This document shows positions 15,301 to 24,892 of a DNA stretch of 64,000 bases, in pieces. Position 1 is the first letter of the stretch. Each line of letters begins with the position of its first letter. Made by a program: the position numbers and the translations under genes. The stretch lies in the NCBI GenBank assembly GCA_964017045.1, contig OZ024801.1, positions 35,496,757 through 35,560,756 of the forward strand, given 5' to 3'. The DNA is from Omphiscola glabra (taxonomy: Eukaryota; Mollusca; Gastropoda; Lymnaeidae). The notes under the pieces are model-generated. The model was not told where the DNA came from and searched no databases. It saw only the letters and a program-made list of their open reading frames with translations.

Positions 15301-15478
15301 ATAAGATTACCAATTCTGTGAGTAAATGGCGAACTAATTTTAATAAAAGACAGTATTATGACATATTTGTAATTACTTAAAATCAAAACTCACCATTATT
15401 ATCGCTGGGTGTGTTGAGAGATGGTGATCCGATTCTGGGTTTCTTGTTGGCCGGAGGGCCAAGTTGGTGGTCGGCCAT
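300..15478 (-). CDS. CREBBP: CREB-binding protein / p300 histone acetyltransferase, N-terminal part (16 exons, continues beyond the window)
   Basis: Nuclear transcriptional co-activator and lysine acetyltransferase. Exons in transcript order: 15478-15394, 13951-13254, 12411-12186, 11765-11475, 8095-7816, 6623-6506, 5701-5554, 5194-5052, 4926-4714, 4273-4016, 3764-3302, 2786-2668, 2160-1990, 1721-1564, 1070-990, 356-300. Every junction has GT/AG and matching phase, giving about 1169 codons. Order seen: N-terminus [17 protein letters not shown], an LSQLL motif (about residues 73-77), TAZ1 (282-370), KIX (506-590), Gln/Pro-rich linker, Lys/Glu SUMO-type block (891-918), bromodomain (978-1086), and Cys-rich RING/PHD start ending in KNDQLDYEP. 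The acetyltransferase, ZZ and TAZ2 domains must lie left of base 1. The start is the only ATG giving the family N-terminus. Introns of 0.3-3.4 kb are AT-rich and mostly empty apart from the remnants listed. Exon edges were read by eye from splice consensus. Confidence 0.95.
1564..2786 (-). other. CREBBP: Bromodomain of CBP (exons 12-14)
   Basis: Exons 2786-2668, 2160-1990 and 1721-1564 encode [17 protein letters not shown], the ZA-loop segment [19 protein letters not shown], and [19 protein letters not shown]. The acetyl-lysine-binding Asn of YNRKTSR is present (about residue 1059). The end of the third exon starts the Cys-rich RING-like block ([20 protein letters not shown]) that follows the bromodomain in p300/CBP. 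Confidence 0.94.
3302..3764 (-). other. CREBBP: CBP exon 11: CRD1-like SUMO-motif cluster and LxxLL motif
   Basis: This Ser/Thr-rich exon encodes an LSSLL motif (about residues 848-852) and four psi-K-x-E sites in about 25 residues: VKTE, IKAE, IKEE and VKIE. In vertebrate p300/CBP the equivalent stretch before the bromodomain (CRD1) is a SUMO-dependent repression domain. The matching position just upstream of the bromodomain exon supports the same role here by inference. Confidence 0.8.
5630..7880 (-). other. CREBBP: KIX domain of CBP (three exons)
   Basis: Three exons join to give [17 protein letters not shown], then [18 protein letters not shown], then [19 protein letters not shown]. This is the KIX fold that binds phosphorylated CREB and Myb. 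It is nearly identical to the vertebrate domain as I know it, including the Tyr/His/Leu helix-3 surface. Introns are 7815-6624 and 6505-5702; both hold only AT-rich sequence, with a poly(C) run near 6693. Confidence 0.93.
8096..11474 (-). other. Long CBP intron between TAZ1 and KIX exons
   Basis: This is about 3.4 kb of AT-rich non-coding sequence. It contains a degraded stretch related to the transposase-like gene at 42.9-43.3 kb (near 9290-9470), a possible hAT-type end at 8992 (CAGGAGTGGGCAA) and another weak one near 11010 (GGGGTCTGCAACC). No additional in-phase exon was found; the flanking exons already join in frame. Confidence 0.7.
9290..9470 (-). repeat. Degenerate copy of the transposase-like gene found at 42.9-43.3 kb
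   Basis: Plus-strand bases around 9335-9430 align by eye with 43045-43135; both share ATGATGCAAAAC followed by a similar GAGGTAT/CAGGTAT stretch. In translation both give YLN(I/L)VLHH on the minus strand. Stops and indels show it is dead. Two copies in one window suggest a mobile origin for the family. Confidence 0.45.
11665..12351 (-). other. CREBBP: TAZ1 zinc-finger domain of CBP (split by one intron)
   Basis: Exons 12411-12186 and 11765-11475 encode [20 protein letters not shown], then the Cys/His pattern of three HCCC zinc sites ([36 protein letters not shown]). TAZ1 is the known docking site for HIF, CITED2 and other activators. All expected zinc ligands appear present. The intron falls just after GKSCE, between the second and third zinc sites. 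Confidence 0.93.
12412..13253. other. CBP intron 2, no feature seen
   Basis: AT-rich, with only short chance reading frames on both strands. Nothing resembling an exon or recognisable transposon. Confidence 0.6.
14007..14389. mobile_element. Possible non-autonomous hAT-like element in CBP intron 1
   Basis: The left end reads CAGGGATGGACAAAC and the right end, reverse-complemented, reads CAGGGGTGAGCAACC. These are imperfect inverted ends of the CAGNGGTGNNCAAC type common in hAT elements. The interior is non-coding and includes a poly(C) run near 14347. The flanking octamers (catttaaa and atctgtaa) do not match, so no target duplication is visible; the call rests on the ends alone. Confidence 0.4.
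14765..14905 (-). repeat. Dispersed repeat, second copy at 39970-40085
   Basis: Reverse-complemented, this stretch (GGTTAGGGTGAGGGATAC, then TTTTACGGGTGG) matches 39985-40085 on the plus strand with small differences. It is non-coding. It may be the end of an unrecognised element. Confidence 0.55.
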
Positions 15479-15902
15479 GTTTACATCAACACAGCACTAA
15501 GATTTCAAGAACCGTAATATATCGTTTCATCCATAGCATTAAATAGTTAAATATTTGGTCGATAAAATGTCCAGAGAAGCACTGTCTAACATAATTTGAA
15601 AATGTGCACATAAAATAATGATAAAGCATAAATTTTATTTTTGCAACATGATGACGGATACCGCCGACTTCTCGTCGACCTCCGACAATCGCCAGCCGCT
15701 GCCACAAAGCGCCACGGCAGTGACAATTTTAGTGAATCACAAATTGTCCAACTTTTTATGGGAAATATCTCCTTTTGACCATTTAAAAATCTTGAGAAAC
15801 ACTTAACGAGCAACCTTACCGACGTCTTTTATCAAATGATCATTTTAGAAATTAACTAAAACACAAATTTTTCCCAAATTCATCCGTTCACAACCAACAA
15901 AC
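15479..15902. promoter_or_regulatory. Divergent promoter region between CBP and a plus-strand first exon
   Basis: Only 424 bp separate the CBP start codon (15478, minus) from the start of the divergent exon (15903, plus). A CpG-containing patch at 15650-15725 (tccgac, cgccac, gccgct) contrasts with the AT-rich surroundings and is the likeliest core of a shared bidirectional promoter. No TATA box was assigned. Confidence 0.5.
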
Positions 15903-16045
15903 ATGGCGGCTGTTGATGAAAGTTTCTGGTTAGACAGAGGTGCTTCCGAAATTTCCCGAACTCCGGGAATAAATTATTTCAAGGGAAATCTGTCACGTGA
16001 CTATATTCCGCTGCAATTATTGGTTGATGGCTCGCAAAATATTAG
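15903..16045 (+). CDS. Putative first coding exon of an unidentified gene divergent to CBP
   Basis: Starting at aacATGGCG, a strong initiation context, an open frame of 47 codons plus two bases runs MAAVDESFWLDRG ... GINYFKGNLSRDYIPLQLL ... and ends exactly at a GTGAGC splice donor (16046). The composition looks coding: balanced, no low complexity, and the frame closes one base into the donor. A CACGTG E-box lies inside at about 15994. I do not recognise the protein and found no following exon (it would need phase 2). The rest is beyond a repeat-filled intron or has been lost. Confidence 0.55.
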
Positions 16046-16842
16046 GTGAGCCCCCCGGAATCGTAATTCACATGAGTCCGAATGCTGCATGATGGGATTG
16101 TAATAAAATTTTCTAAGCAAGGGAGGGCTCGCTGCTCTCCAAGACCGAGCTTAGCCCGAGTTGTGGATGCAATAGCAGCACATAACGATAGCTGCCGCAG
16201 GTCCTTTAGATGATTGCCGGCTTTGATCGATACAATCACAATGGGGGAACTTTAAAAAGCGGTGATTTTGAATAAGTTCTCAACTGTCGAATATAAGAAT
16301 CAGCGAATATAAACGAAAGAGAAGAATTAAAAATACTCGGGTGCGTTTAAAAGGGGGGGAAAAGTCAATACAAGTAGTAATTAATAAATAATAATTTCGT
16401 TTTTGAAAATAATTGCAATCATTTTATGTGTTTTTCATTTGTAATGAAATATTTTTCTTGACAAAATGTAATGATATATAAATTACTAGATCTATTTCAT
16501 TCAGTCCCATCACTGTGAAAAATCTTTACGACCATTAGGCTGCTAAGAATTTTCGGCAGTTTGAATTCTTTTACACTGTTAGACTAGTCGTTAGTGTTAG
16601 TAGTTTTACTAATTATTCGGCAAATAAATAAATATATTTATACATATATTTTATATTGTTTTTCATGGTTGGGAATGTGCGTTTATAATTTATTTTTAAT
16701 TCGTAACACTCCTACAAAACATTCAAATCCATTCTAGAAGATTTTTGGCTGCGAACACTATTTTATTATTTTCCTAAATCAGTCAATATAGTTATACTTG
16801 TGCAGCGAGTCTTGAGTATAAAGATTTTTTTTTTATTTGCTT
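16046..16842. other. Non-coding stretch, nothing recognised
   Basis: AT-rich DNA with no recognisable element. If the divergent exon is real, this is the start of its first intron. Confidence 0.5.
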
Positions 16843-18375
16843 CAGGCAAGGACGTGTCACTACTGAGCAGATCCTAAACCTCCGAATACTATGTGAGAAA
16901 TATGCTCAACACCAACAAAACCTATACCACGTCTTTGTGGATTTCAAGAAGGCATTCGACAACGTTTGGCACGCTGCTTTATGGACAACCATGAGGCACT
17001 ATAACATCAACACAAACCTAACGAGAATGACATGCAGCCTCTATGATAAGGCCACCAGTGCAGTCTTCTTCAACAATAACATCGGAGAATGGTTCAAGAC
17101 CACGGTTGGAGTACGACAAGGCTGCTTGCTCTCCTGCTCAACATCTTCTTGGAGAGAATTATGTTTGGTGCACTGGAAGCGCATGAAGGGACAGTCAGCA
17201 TTGGTGGTAGAACAATCACCAACCTACGTTTTGCGGGTGACATGGATGGACTAGCTGGAAGCGAAGAAGAGCTCACCAACCTAGTAAAGCGTCTTGACAA
17301 GACTTCACCGTCCTTTGGTTCACCAAAACACTTCTTAGGAAAACTACCAAGTGTTCAAAACTCAGCTGCTAGGCTAGTTTTAAAGGCAAGAAACGTGATC
17401 ATGTCACACCACTTCTTCATTCACTTCATTGGCTTTCCGTACAAGCACGGATTGACTATAAACTCACTGTTCTCTGCCACAATTTTTTATCGAATTCCTG
17501 CCCTTCCTATCTAACCGAACTTCTCTCTGTCTATTCACCCCTTCGACAGCTTCGCTCCTCCGCAGACGAGCGTATTCTTTCTGTCCCCAAGACTCGCACA
17601 AAAAAATACGGTGAAAGATCTTTCTGTGCCCCGAAACAATGGAATTCTTTTCCCCTTCACATCCTGAATATACCAACCATCACAGCCTTCAAAACTGCAC
17701 TCAAAACACATCTCTTTAAACTCTACTATCCCGACTGATTCCCCCTCTTACCGTTAAACGATGCTGCTGAGTACCGTCCATGGCTTCACATGTAAATAGT
17801 CATGGAATGGTTGAAGCGAATACACATTTGTTTTTTGTTTTTTAATTAATTTAAATTAATTTTAAAGTTCATGATTATGTTAAATTGTATGTACAGCGTA
17901 GTGAGCACAGCCCTAGGCCGGGGTACCACGCTATAGAAAACTACCAATAATAATAATAACAATATCTTGAAATACAAATAAAGGCGATGGAGATGAGATG
18001 TTTCAGAAACATTCTTGGAATCTGCAATAGAGACCATATCTCTAACGAACAAGTGAAAGAAAGGATTCGTCAAGAAATTGGGCAGTATGATGACCTCCTG
18101 ATGACTGTAAAAAAGCGCAAACTGGAATGGTATGGCCACGTGACATGAAGAAAACAAGGGCTCGCCAAAAAAATCATGCAAGGCACAATGAGAGGAGGTA
18201 GAAGGAGAAGAAGACAGAGAAAAAGATGGGAAGATAACATCAAAGAGTGGACGGGACTAAAACTAGGCGATGCTGTGCGTACTGCAGAAAACAGAGAGGA
18301 CTAGAGAAGGATAGTTTTCATGTCATCTGTGGCGCCTCAACGGTCCAAGGACTAAAGGACATGATGATGACGTTT
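16843..18375 (+). mobile_element. RTE-like non-LTR retrotransposon fragment, internally deleted and interrupted
   Basis: The 5' part (16843-17312) encodes RT motifs: VFVDFKKAFDNVWHAALW and TTVGVRQGCLLS, then NLRFAGDMDGLAG, where the catalytic ADD is altered to AGDMD. The 3' part (17970-18370) encodes the RT C-terminus with VKKRKLEWYGHVT, RGGRRRRRQRKRWEDNIKEW and SSVAPQRSKD, broken by stops. About 150 residues between them are missing, and an L2/CR1-type tail sits in their place. It ends in a GATGATGA tract, as typical of RTE. Dead copy. Confidence 0.85.
17313..17955 (+). mobile_element. 3' fragment of an L2/CR1-type LINE nested in the RTE-like element
   Basis: It starts at ttcaccaaaacacttc and runs through frames encoding SPKHFLGKLPSVQNSAARLV to the 3' UTR and an (AAT)n tail at 17940-17955. 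It is near-identical to 55987-56600 of the intact element downstream, with a few indels breaking the frame. The high similarity suggests a recent, 5'-truncated insertion. Confidence 0.85.
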
Positions 18376-18683
18376 AGTATCAGTAGTTCCCAAAATTGTT
18401 AATTTCTCAGCGCCATCGAGGTTGTTAAATCCAAGCTTTCTCAATGTGCCCTCGATCAAATTCTAACGTCCACTAAGAAATAGTGATTTTTTAAAATGTA
18501 AAACTATAGTTTTAATTACTAAAGGGCTAAGTAACTAGGTAGAATCTTTTGTAAACTGTTTTAACTATGTGAGTTACAGGTTTGCACCAGGTCAGCTAGA
18601 TGTCCGCATCCTATCATACTGAATTGAAAATGGACATATAGTTATGAAAATTTTGTTAAATTTAGCGACGTCTTTTTCAGAAA

Positions 18684-18925
18684 GAACTGTCTTCCCAGTG
18701 CAACACAGCGCTGACTTTGGGCGTGATGATGAGTAGGAACTGTCTTCCCAGTGCAACACGGCGCTGACTTTGGGCGTGATGATGAGTAGGAACTGTCTTC
18801 CCAGTGCAACACGGCGATGACTTTGGGCGTGATGATGAGTAGGAACTGTCTTCCCATTGCAACAGGGCGCTGACTTGGGCGTTCCTGACGGGAGGAACTG
18901 GCTTCTCATGGCAACACGGCGCTGA
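18684..18925. repeat. 53-bp minisatellite, about 4.6 copies
   Basis: GAACTGTCTTCCCAGTGCAA recurs at 18684, 18737, 18790, 18843 and, diverged, 18895. The unit also contains GGGCGTGATGATGAG. Reading frames here are by-products of the tandem structure. Confidence 0.95.
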
Positions 18926-19057
18926 CGTTAAAAAGTACCCTTTTTAAAAAGATAAAGAAACTTTACCAAAATGACTGTGAAATATGAAATTAGACTCCGA
19001 AAAAATGACAGAGTCATGACGCATCAGTTGCTTCAAGTTTTTAAAATACAAACCAGG

Positions 19058-19612
19058 GAATTCTTAACAACATAGGAGGCCCTGGACAAGCAATATACTC
19101 GGACTTCTTAACAACATAGGAGGCCCTGGACAAGCAATACACTCGGACTTCTTAACAACATAGGAGGCCATGCATGGACAAGCAATACACTCGGACTTCT
19201 TAACAACATAAGAGGCACTGGACAAGCAATACACTCGGACTTCTTAACAACATAGGAGGTCCTGGACAAGCAATATACTCGGACTTCTTAACAACATAGG
19301 AGGCCCTGCATGGACAAGCAATATACTCAAACTTCTTAACAACATAGGAGGCCCTGGACAAGCAATACACTCGGACTTCTTAACAACATAGGAGGCCCTG
19401 GACAAGCAATACACTCGGACTTCTTAACAACATAGGAGGCCCTGCATGGACAAGCAATATACTCAAACTTCTTAACAACATAGGAGGCCCTGGACAAGCA
19501 ATACACTCGGACTTCTTAACAACATAGGAGGCCCTGCATGGACAAGCAATACACTCGGACTTCTTAACAACATAAGAGGCACTGGACAAGCAATACACTC
19601 GAATTTCTTAAC
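19058..19612. repeat. 44-bp minisatellite with 48-bp variants, about 12 copies
   Basis: The unit contains ACTTCTTAACAACATAGGAG and GGACAAGCAATACACTCGG. Some units carry a 4-bp CATG insertion in GCCCTGCATGGAC. It ends in an A-rich stretch followed by a GGGCCGTGAGAAGGGGC segment. Confidence 0.95.
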
Positions 19613-19769
19613 AACAACAAAAAAAACACCAGGGCCGTGAGAAGGGGCTCACGCACCAGGCTCAAGCAGCGGGGGTAGGGAGGCGCAAACAGTTCCTGCT
19701 CCCTACCAACTCACCAAAAGGAATAAAAAATCATATATGTATTTAAATGAATTTTTTTGTTACACTATT

Positions 19770-20140
19770 TATTTTACATAGATTGATGTCTCTGACCAAA
19801 CTTGGCACATATATATCCATAATTATCCGGAAGGAACTCTTGGGGGGCGGGGGTATGAATTTTTCTTCTTATACTAGCTATATAAATAAAATTAGCAACA
19901 AATATACCTACTTGAATAGAAGGATCTTCACAAAAATTAGTACACATTCACTTGATTATCCATGTTTAAATACCGAAGGGTACTGGACTCATTATATCCA
20001 TTAATCTGGGGCGGTGACCCCATTTTATTTTTTCTTATATAAGCTGTATAAATATCAAAGGCTTGGGCAACACAATAGATTCTATGTAAATTGATGGACC
20101 TATGCCTAGCTTTGTAGCAGAATCCTTCATATTCCGTTTT
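19770..20140 (+). repeat. Dispersed repeat, copy 1 (copy 2 at 29690-30030)
   Basis: The segments CTGACCAAACTTGGCACATA, CTATATAAATAAAAT, CACTTGATTATCCATG and AAATACCGAAGG occur in the same order at 29730-30030. The modules are AT-rich and non-coding. I do not recognise the family. Confidence 0.75.
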
Positions 20141-20380
20141 GAAATATCGGTGGGTTTAAAATGACTAATATCTAATCCATTCAGGGCCGGTCTAGAGTTT
20201 TCGATAAAGTTCAATAATTTAAAAGGTTTTGTCTATGGGATTTTTAAACTGATTTTAATTGAACAAATGTTAAATTTTGACTTTATTATTTATCTGAATA
20301 ATAATCGAAAAAAAACTATGATTGTTTTTAAGAATCCGAACGTATCAAAATATTTTCTGTTCTTTGGAGTTACTTCATTC

Positions 20381-21116
20381 TTATATATATACTTTGACTC
20401 TTTTAATTTCTTTCAAAATAGCATACCTGACATATCGTTCAATTAAATCAATGCATTTTTCACAAATATTTGCTGACATATTTGGTGTGTTCCTCTTTCC
20501 CTCATTTCCATACAGTGTGAATTGCTCTTCCAAAAAAAGGTCCAATTCACACAACAGCTCTAAAATACCTACAGTTTCCATTGTTTACTGACCCAATAGT
20601 TCGATTCACTACACGAAATGCCAAACCTCTGGAGGCAAAAAAGTGAACGACAGAAACTACTCGTGTCAGAACTTAATGCCAGTACTTATGTTCTGACCTA
20701 TGAACTTAATGCCAGTACTTCTGTTCTGACCTATGAACTTAATGCCAGTACTTCTGTTCTGACAGATGATGTTTGATTAATAAATGATCTAAACACCCAG
20801 TTTCTTTGCTTCAAAGCAAATATGCTATCACATTTTTGCGATGTTCTTCTCCATTTTCATGTTCTACAATAAGATTGTTATGGGACTAGTCAGTGAATAC
20901 TGATGTAGCAAAAGGAGATTTTTTCTTGGACAATAGATGGCATGCAAAACAATACAAGCAATTCTGTGATGTTGAATAGAGTTTTACACACTCGCCATTC
21001 CGCCGTTCACGTTTGAACATATTCCTTGATAAATAACTTGTCATAGTTCTTTCTTCTCCGGCTCCAGAGTTCACTCTGCCCGAGTTTGAAAAGTTGCAGT
21101 CATGATTCTGACACAA
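20381..21116 (-). pseudogene. Broken hAT-type transposase (TTF zinc finger and start of the core)
   Basis: Minus strand 21116-20886 encodes a TTF/ZMYM-like zinc finger pattern (KRERRNGECVKLYS, then YCFACHLLSKKKSPFAT). 20581-20381 encodes GILELLCELDLFLEEQF and MSANICEKCIDLIERYV, resembling the next block of ZMYM1-like hAT transposases. The two are separated by a deletion plus a 33-bp tandem repeat, and the catalytic core and C-terminus are absent. Confidence 0.7.
20670..20768. repeat. 33-bp tandem repeat, three copies
   Basis: GAACTTAATGCCAGTACTT followed by CTGTTCTGACCTAT is repeated three times. It lies inside the broken hAT transposase. Confidence 0.9.
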
Positions 21117-21419
21117 TGCTGGCCCATAGCCCGTGTAATTATATTATAAAAACAAAGAACATTCATGGGTCTATTTTGCATGAATTGTGCCCCCCCCCCC
21201 ATTCCTCCGATCCTAATTTTCTCTTACCATACTACTTTAAAAAACATTTTAAGGAAATTTAAATTACTTTTAAATTAAAATGATAAAAGCCAAAGGATTC
21301 ATTACAGGTTTATTTATTAATATTCACGATGATCTCATTTTTTATTAAAATAATGTAAATATTGATACTTCCCCCATCGATGTACGCAGAATGTATGCAT
21401 GAAAGAATTTTAAAATATC

Positions 21420-21662
21420 TAAATATTTCGTTTTCGGCCGAAAGTCACTTTATGCTTTGGTTTCGGCTTTGCTTTCGGCCAAAAGTCACTTTAAGGTTTT
21501 GGTTTTGACTTCGGTTTCGACCGAAAGTCATTTTAAACTTTCGGCCAAGTTTCGGTATTGGCCGAATAAGAAAGCTTTTGGTTTCGACCGAAAGTCATTT
21601 TAAACTTTCGGCCTTGTTTCGGTATCGGACGAAATCAGAAAATCTCTTTCGGTCGGTCTCTA
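21420..21662. repeat. TTTCGGCCGAAAG-rich degenerate subrepeats
   Basis: Four to five imperfect units of roughly 55-60 bp carry palindromic TTTCGGCCGAAAG and TTTCGACCGAAAG blocks, ending TCGGTCGGTCTCTAACAC. They look like subterminal repeats of a DNA transposon, but matching outer ends were not found. Confidence 0.6.
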
Positions 21663-21684
21663 ACACAAATGTCAAAACAGTCCT

Positions 21685-22100
21685 ACTCAATAGAGCCGCA
21701 AATGGAGAGCATTACACAGAAAGTACAGACCTTCATGAACAATTGCCTTAGAAAATACTGAACATCAAATGGCCAAACACAATCACCAAAAAAGACTTAC
21801 TAAAAATGGCATATCAGGAGCTTTTTGCTGAAGACATCATAATGAAAAGATGGAGGTGGATAGGGCACACTCTCCGTAAAACCCCAGATAACATCCCAAG
21901 AAATTCCCTAACATGAAATCCACAGGGAATAAGAAAGAGAGGAGGCCCTAAAAATACACGGAGACGTGAGATAGAGGCAGACACACAAAGTATGGGATAC
22001 AACTGTAAGCAACTGGCAAAGAAAGCACAGGAGCGAGATAAATGGAACATTCTTGTAGACGGCCTCTGCCCAGACCGGGTAAAAGGCACTAGTAAGTAAG
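21685..22100 (+). pseudogene. C-terminal remnant of a non-LTR reverse transcriptase
   Basis: With a few stops, the plus strand encodes KRWRWIGHTLRKTPDNIPRN, NPQGIRKRGGPKNTRRREIE and LAKKAQERDKWNILVDGLCP. This WxGH...RGGPKNTWRR-type tail is common to many invertebrate LINE ORF2 proteins. The RT catalytic part is missing. Confidence 0.8.
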
Positions 22101-22224
22101 ATGAACCTTCAGCGGTAGAGGGGGCTGGGGAGCCTTCTCCGCAGATCTTTTTTTATTATTTCAAAATCAAGAAGTGCAATTGCGAGCTAAGTTGAATTAA
22201 ATGTTTCTATTAGACATTTTGATT

Positions 22225-23900
22225 TGGGGAAGGACATTTTTAAGGGTCTGGGGAGGCATAATGGTGTCGGTGCCATACATAAAATGAATTCGCCCCGGCT
22301 GCGGCTTGCCCCAGGGTAATCATTTAGCACAAGCTTATATTCAAATTCATACTGTAACATTGATCAGCGTGAGGGAATGGGTTGCAAAAATTGAGGATGC
22401 TGAAGACAGTCGCGCAAATGCAAAATGCAGGGATGCATTTTGGCGCATATTTGAATTCGGTGCTTCTTTCAGACGATTTTGAGGTGACATTTCAAACTTT
22501 CGTATGGGAAGTGCCAAATTTGGCCATACTAATAATCTAAGACATCTTTAACGACGCACCAGCGGGCATAAACTAAATGCATTCCAGTTGTGGCAGTCTT
22601 GATGGTATGCATTTTTCCTAGCAAATAATTGCCTGTTAAATTTTTTAAGTCCCCAGAAGTTATTAATATGTGTTTAAGTTATAGCAAACACTTTAATTTA
22701 GTTTTGCAACATGCTACACTTATTTGGAGAGCAACGGAAAAGTCTGCCAGTTTTAAAAATGTAGGTGACACTTAACCTCAGATACATCGTGTGAGCCGAG
22801 CAACCCCTACGGATGCAATGGGCCACGGATATTTTAAAGACAAAGATGTGGATATTTTCTTGCTTATCATCTTTTAATGCAAGATGGCGGAGGACTAAAT
22901 CAAAAAGTGGCGAAAGAAGCCTCGAAAAGTTAAGTGACAACACTGCCTGGCATGCCTGAGTTATTCAAATGTTTTCTAAATGACCGTACTAAATAATTAT
23001 GTGGTTTTCATTTTTAATTGAAACTTTTTGGGGGTTAACTACATAGTTAATAAATTATGTATTTTCAAAAAAAAAAAAAAAGTGTTTCCATAACAAAAAA
23101 ACACTGCTAACATCATGTTGTTCGCAAATGAAAAAAATTAAAAATACAAAAACTTACCTATAATAATCACCTTTTCCAAATGTTTCAAAATTTTTACACA
23201 GTCAAAGAGAAAGCAAAACCTGTTCAGTAGAAAGATCTATACATTTTTATGGTTTATTTAAACGGGTAATTTTTATAAATCGTATGTGAATGACATTGTT
23301 ATGTAAAGACGTCATGAGTTGTTTACAAAATAACTTTAGATATTTATTAATATATGATTTTATCTGGGGGAAATCGTATAAAAATAAAGTATAAATTTCC
23401 CATTATTCAGTTGATTGAAATTTTTATTTGAAATTTCAAATTACTTTAGCTATTTTCAAAGAAATGACAAATTGCCACTTAAGATGTACTTTAAAAAAAA
23501 ATTAAAACCAAATCCACAGTATTTATTTTGAATTGAAAAATTAGGAATAATAATTTGTTCTAAAACTAGCACCAACAAAAAAAAAGGAGACTCGGCATAA
23601 TAATCGAAATGTTCGTTCGAAAAAAATCGTTTTTTTGTGTTTAGCCTTCTGATTGTACTTTATCTAGATGAGAATCTATTTATAAAAAAAACGTGCAAAT
23701 ATTTGGGACAGTTTGTTTGTTTATTATTCTGAAATTAAAAAGACAAAAAGCAGTTGGGAATTTAATATACATAGGCTAAGCATTTTTTTAAAAACTGTGT
23801 TATTCAAGAAACTTTGTTACAAAAGGAGAACATTAATTGATGAAATTTGCACTATTTATATGCGCCCATTAAATTCTAAATTATTTTTAAAAATTTAAAA
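22225..23900. repeat. Large dispersed repeat, copy A
   Basis: Blocks at 22260-22510, 23020-23070 and 23640-23900 align in the same order with 27305-27600, 28567-28610 and 28830-28960. Shared words include GCCATACATAAA, TAATCATTT, GGGAATTTAATA and ATAGGCTAAG. It is non-coding in both copies. It is either an old transposon of unknown type or a local segmental duplication. Confidence 0.65.
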
Positions 23901-23971
23901 CAGATAATTGACTGAACTTGTTATAGGGCTGTATAAATCAATCAACATATAATTGAATTTGATTGTAAAGT

Positions 23972-24099
23972 GAATGAATACCAAAATCAATTGTGTACAA
24001 AGTGAAAGAATGCCAAATTCAATTGTTTACAATTTGAATGAATGCCAGATTGAATTGTTTATAATTTTAATGAATGCCAAATTCAATTGTTTATAATGT
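23972..24099. repeat. 32-bp tandem repeat, four copies
   Basis: Units contain GAATGAATGCCAAATTCAAT followed by TGTTTACAATTT, with point differences. Confidence 0.85.
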
Positions 24100-24191
24100 C
24101 AATTGAAAAGTAGGAGCAGCAAAGTCTGATAACCCCCCACTAAAACGACCAAAAACACTTAAATGTATTAAAGTCAACATGCTAAATAATC

Positions 24192-24366
24192 TCAAGTTCA
24201 CCTCAGTAAAGGCCGTCAGCACAAACTCAAGTTCAACTCAATAAAGTCGGTCAGCACAATATCAAATTCACCTCAGTAAAGTCCGTCAGCACAATATCAA
24301 GTTCACCTCAGACAAGTCCGTCAGCACAATATCAAGTTCACCTCAATAAAAGCCATCAGCACAATG
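24192..24366. repeat. 35-bp tandem repeat, five copies
   Basis: TCAAGTTCACCTCAGTAAAG followed by TCCGTCAGCACAATA, with substitutions between units. Confidence 0.9.
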
Positions 24367-24892
24367 TACATGGGTAAATCTCCGGTAAAAACACATTTCA
24401 TATTTCCTTAATTTTCCAATTCAAAAATAATTTTTATTTTTACTGCGTACCCATATACATCACAAATACAAAACACAAAGCAACAGCTACACAATTAATC
24501 TCCACACCAAAACATGCAAACCATATTTCATTCATATTTCCCTTAAAAAACAGGAAAAACTGATTGCTGGGGTAGGGCTGAAATTTTGATATAATTTGTT
24601 GTCATCGGCAACGAGTGTATGTATCAAGTTTCAGTTCAAAAGGATGACGGCAAGTGGGTCAATTAGCCGTCCGAAGATTTTGCCACACACCTAGAAAGAA
24701 ATACACGAACAAAGTGTAAGTTATTATAAAGGATTTAAAAATTGAACTTGTTTCAACTATAAAGCTAATATATCCATGTGACAATGTCACTATGACCTTG
24801 TAAGTCTCTACCATGACTGCCATATGACTGTGACATAAGCCTAATTTATGAAGTTAGTTTATTGTATGTCATTCATGGGTGCATGCACTATG
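24367..24892. other. Spacer, nothing recognised
   Basis: AT-rich, no coding signal. It ends at the TATG that flanks the next transposon. Confidence 0.5.

Noticed and set aside
15618..15806. Plus-strand frame of 62 codons (MMTDTADF...)
   Set aside because: Lies in the shared promoter/5' UTR, no homology recognised, overlaps frames on the other strand, and ends in AT-rich sequence; the exon at 15903 is a better candidate.
18592..18909. Minus-strand frames of 61-105 codons
   Set aside because: Products of the 53-bp minisatellite.
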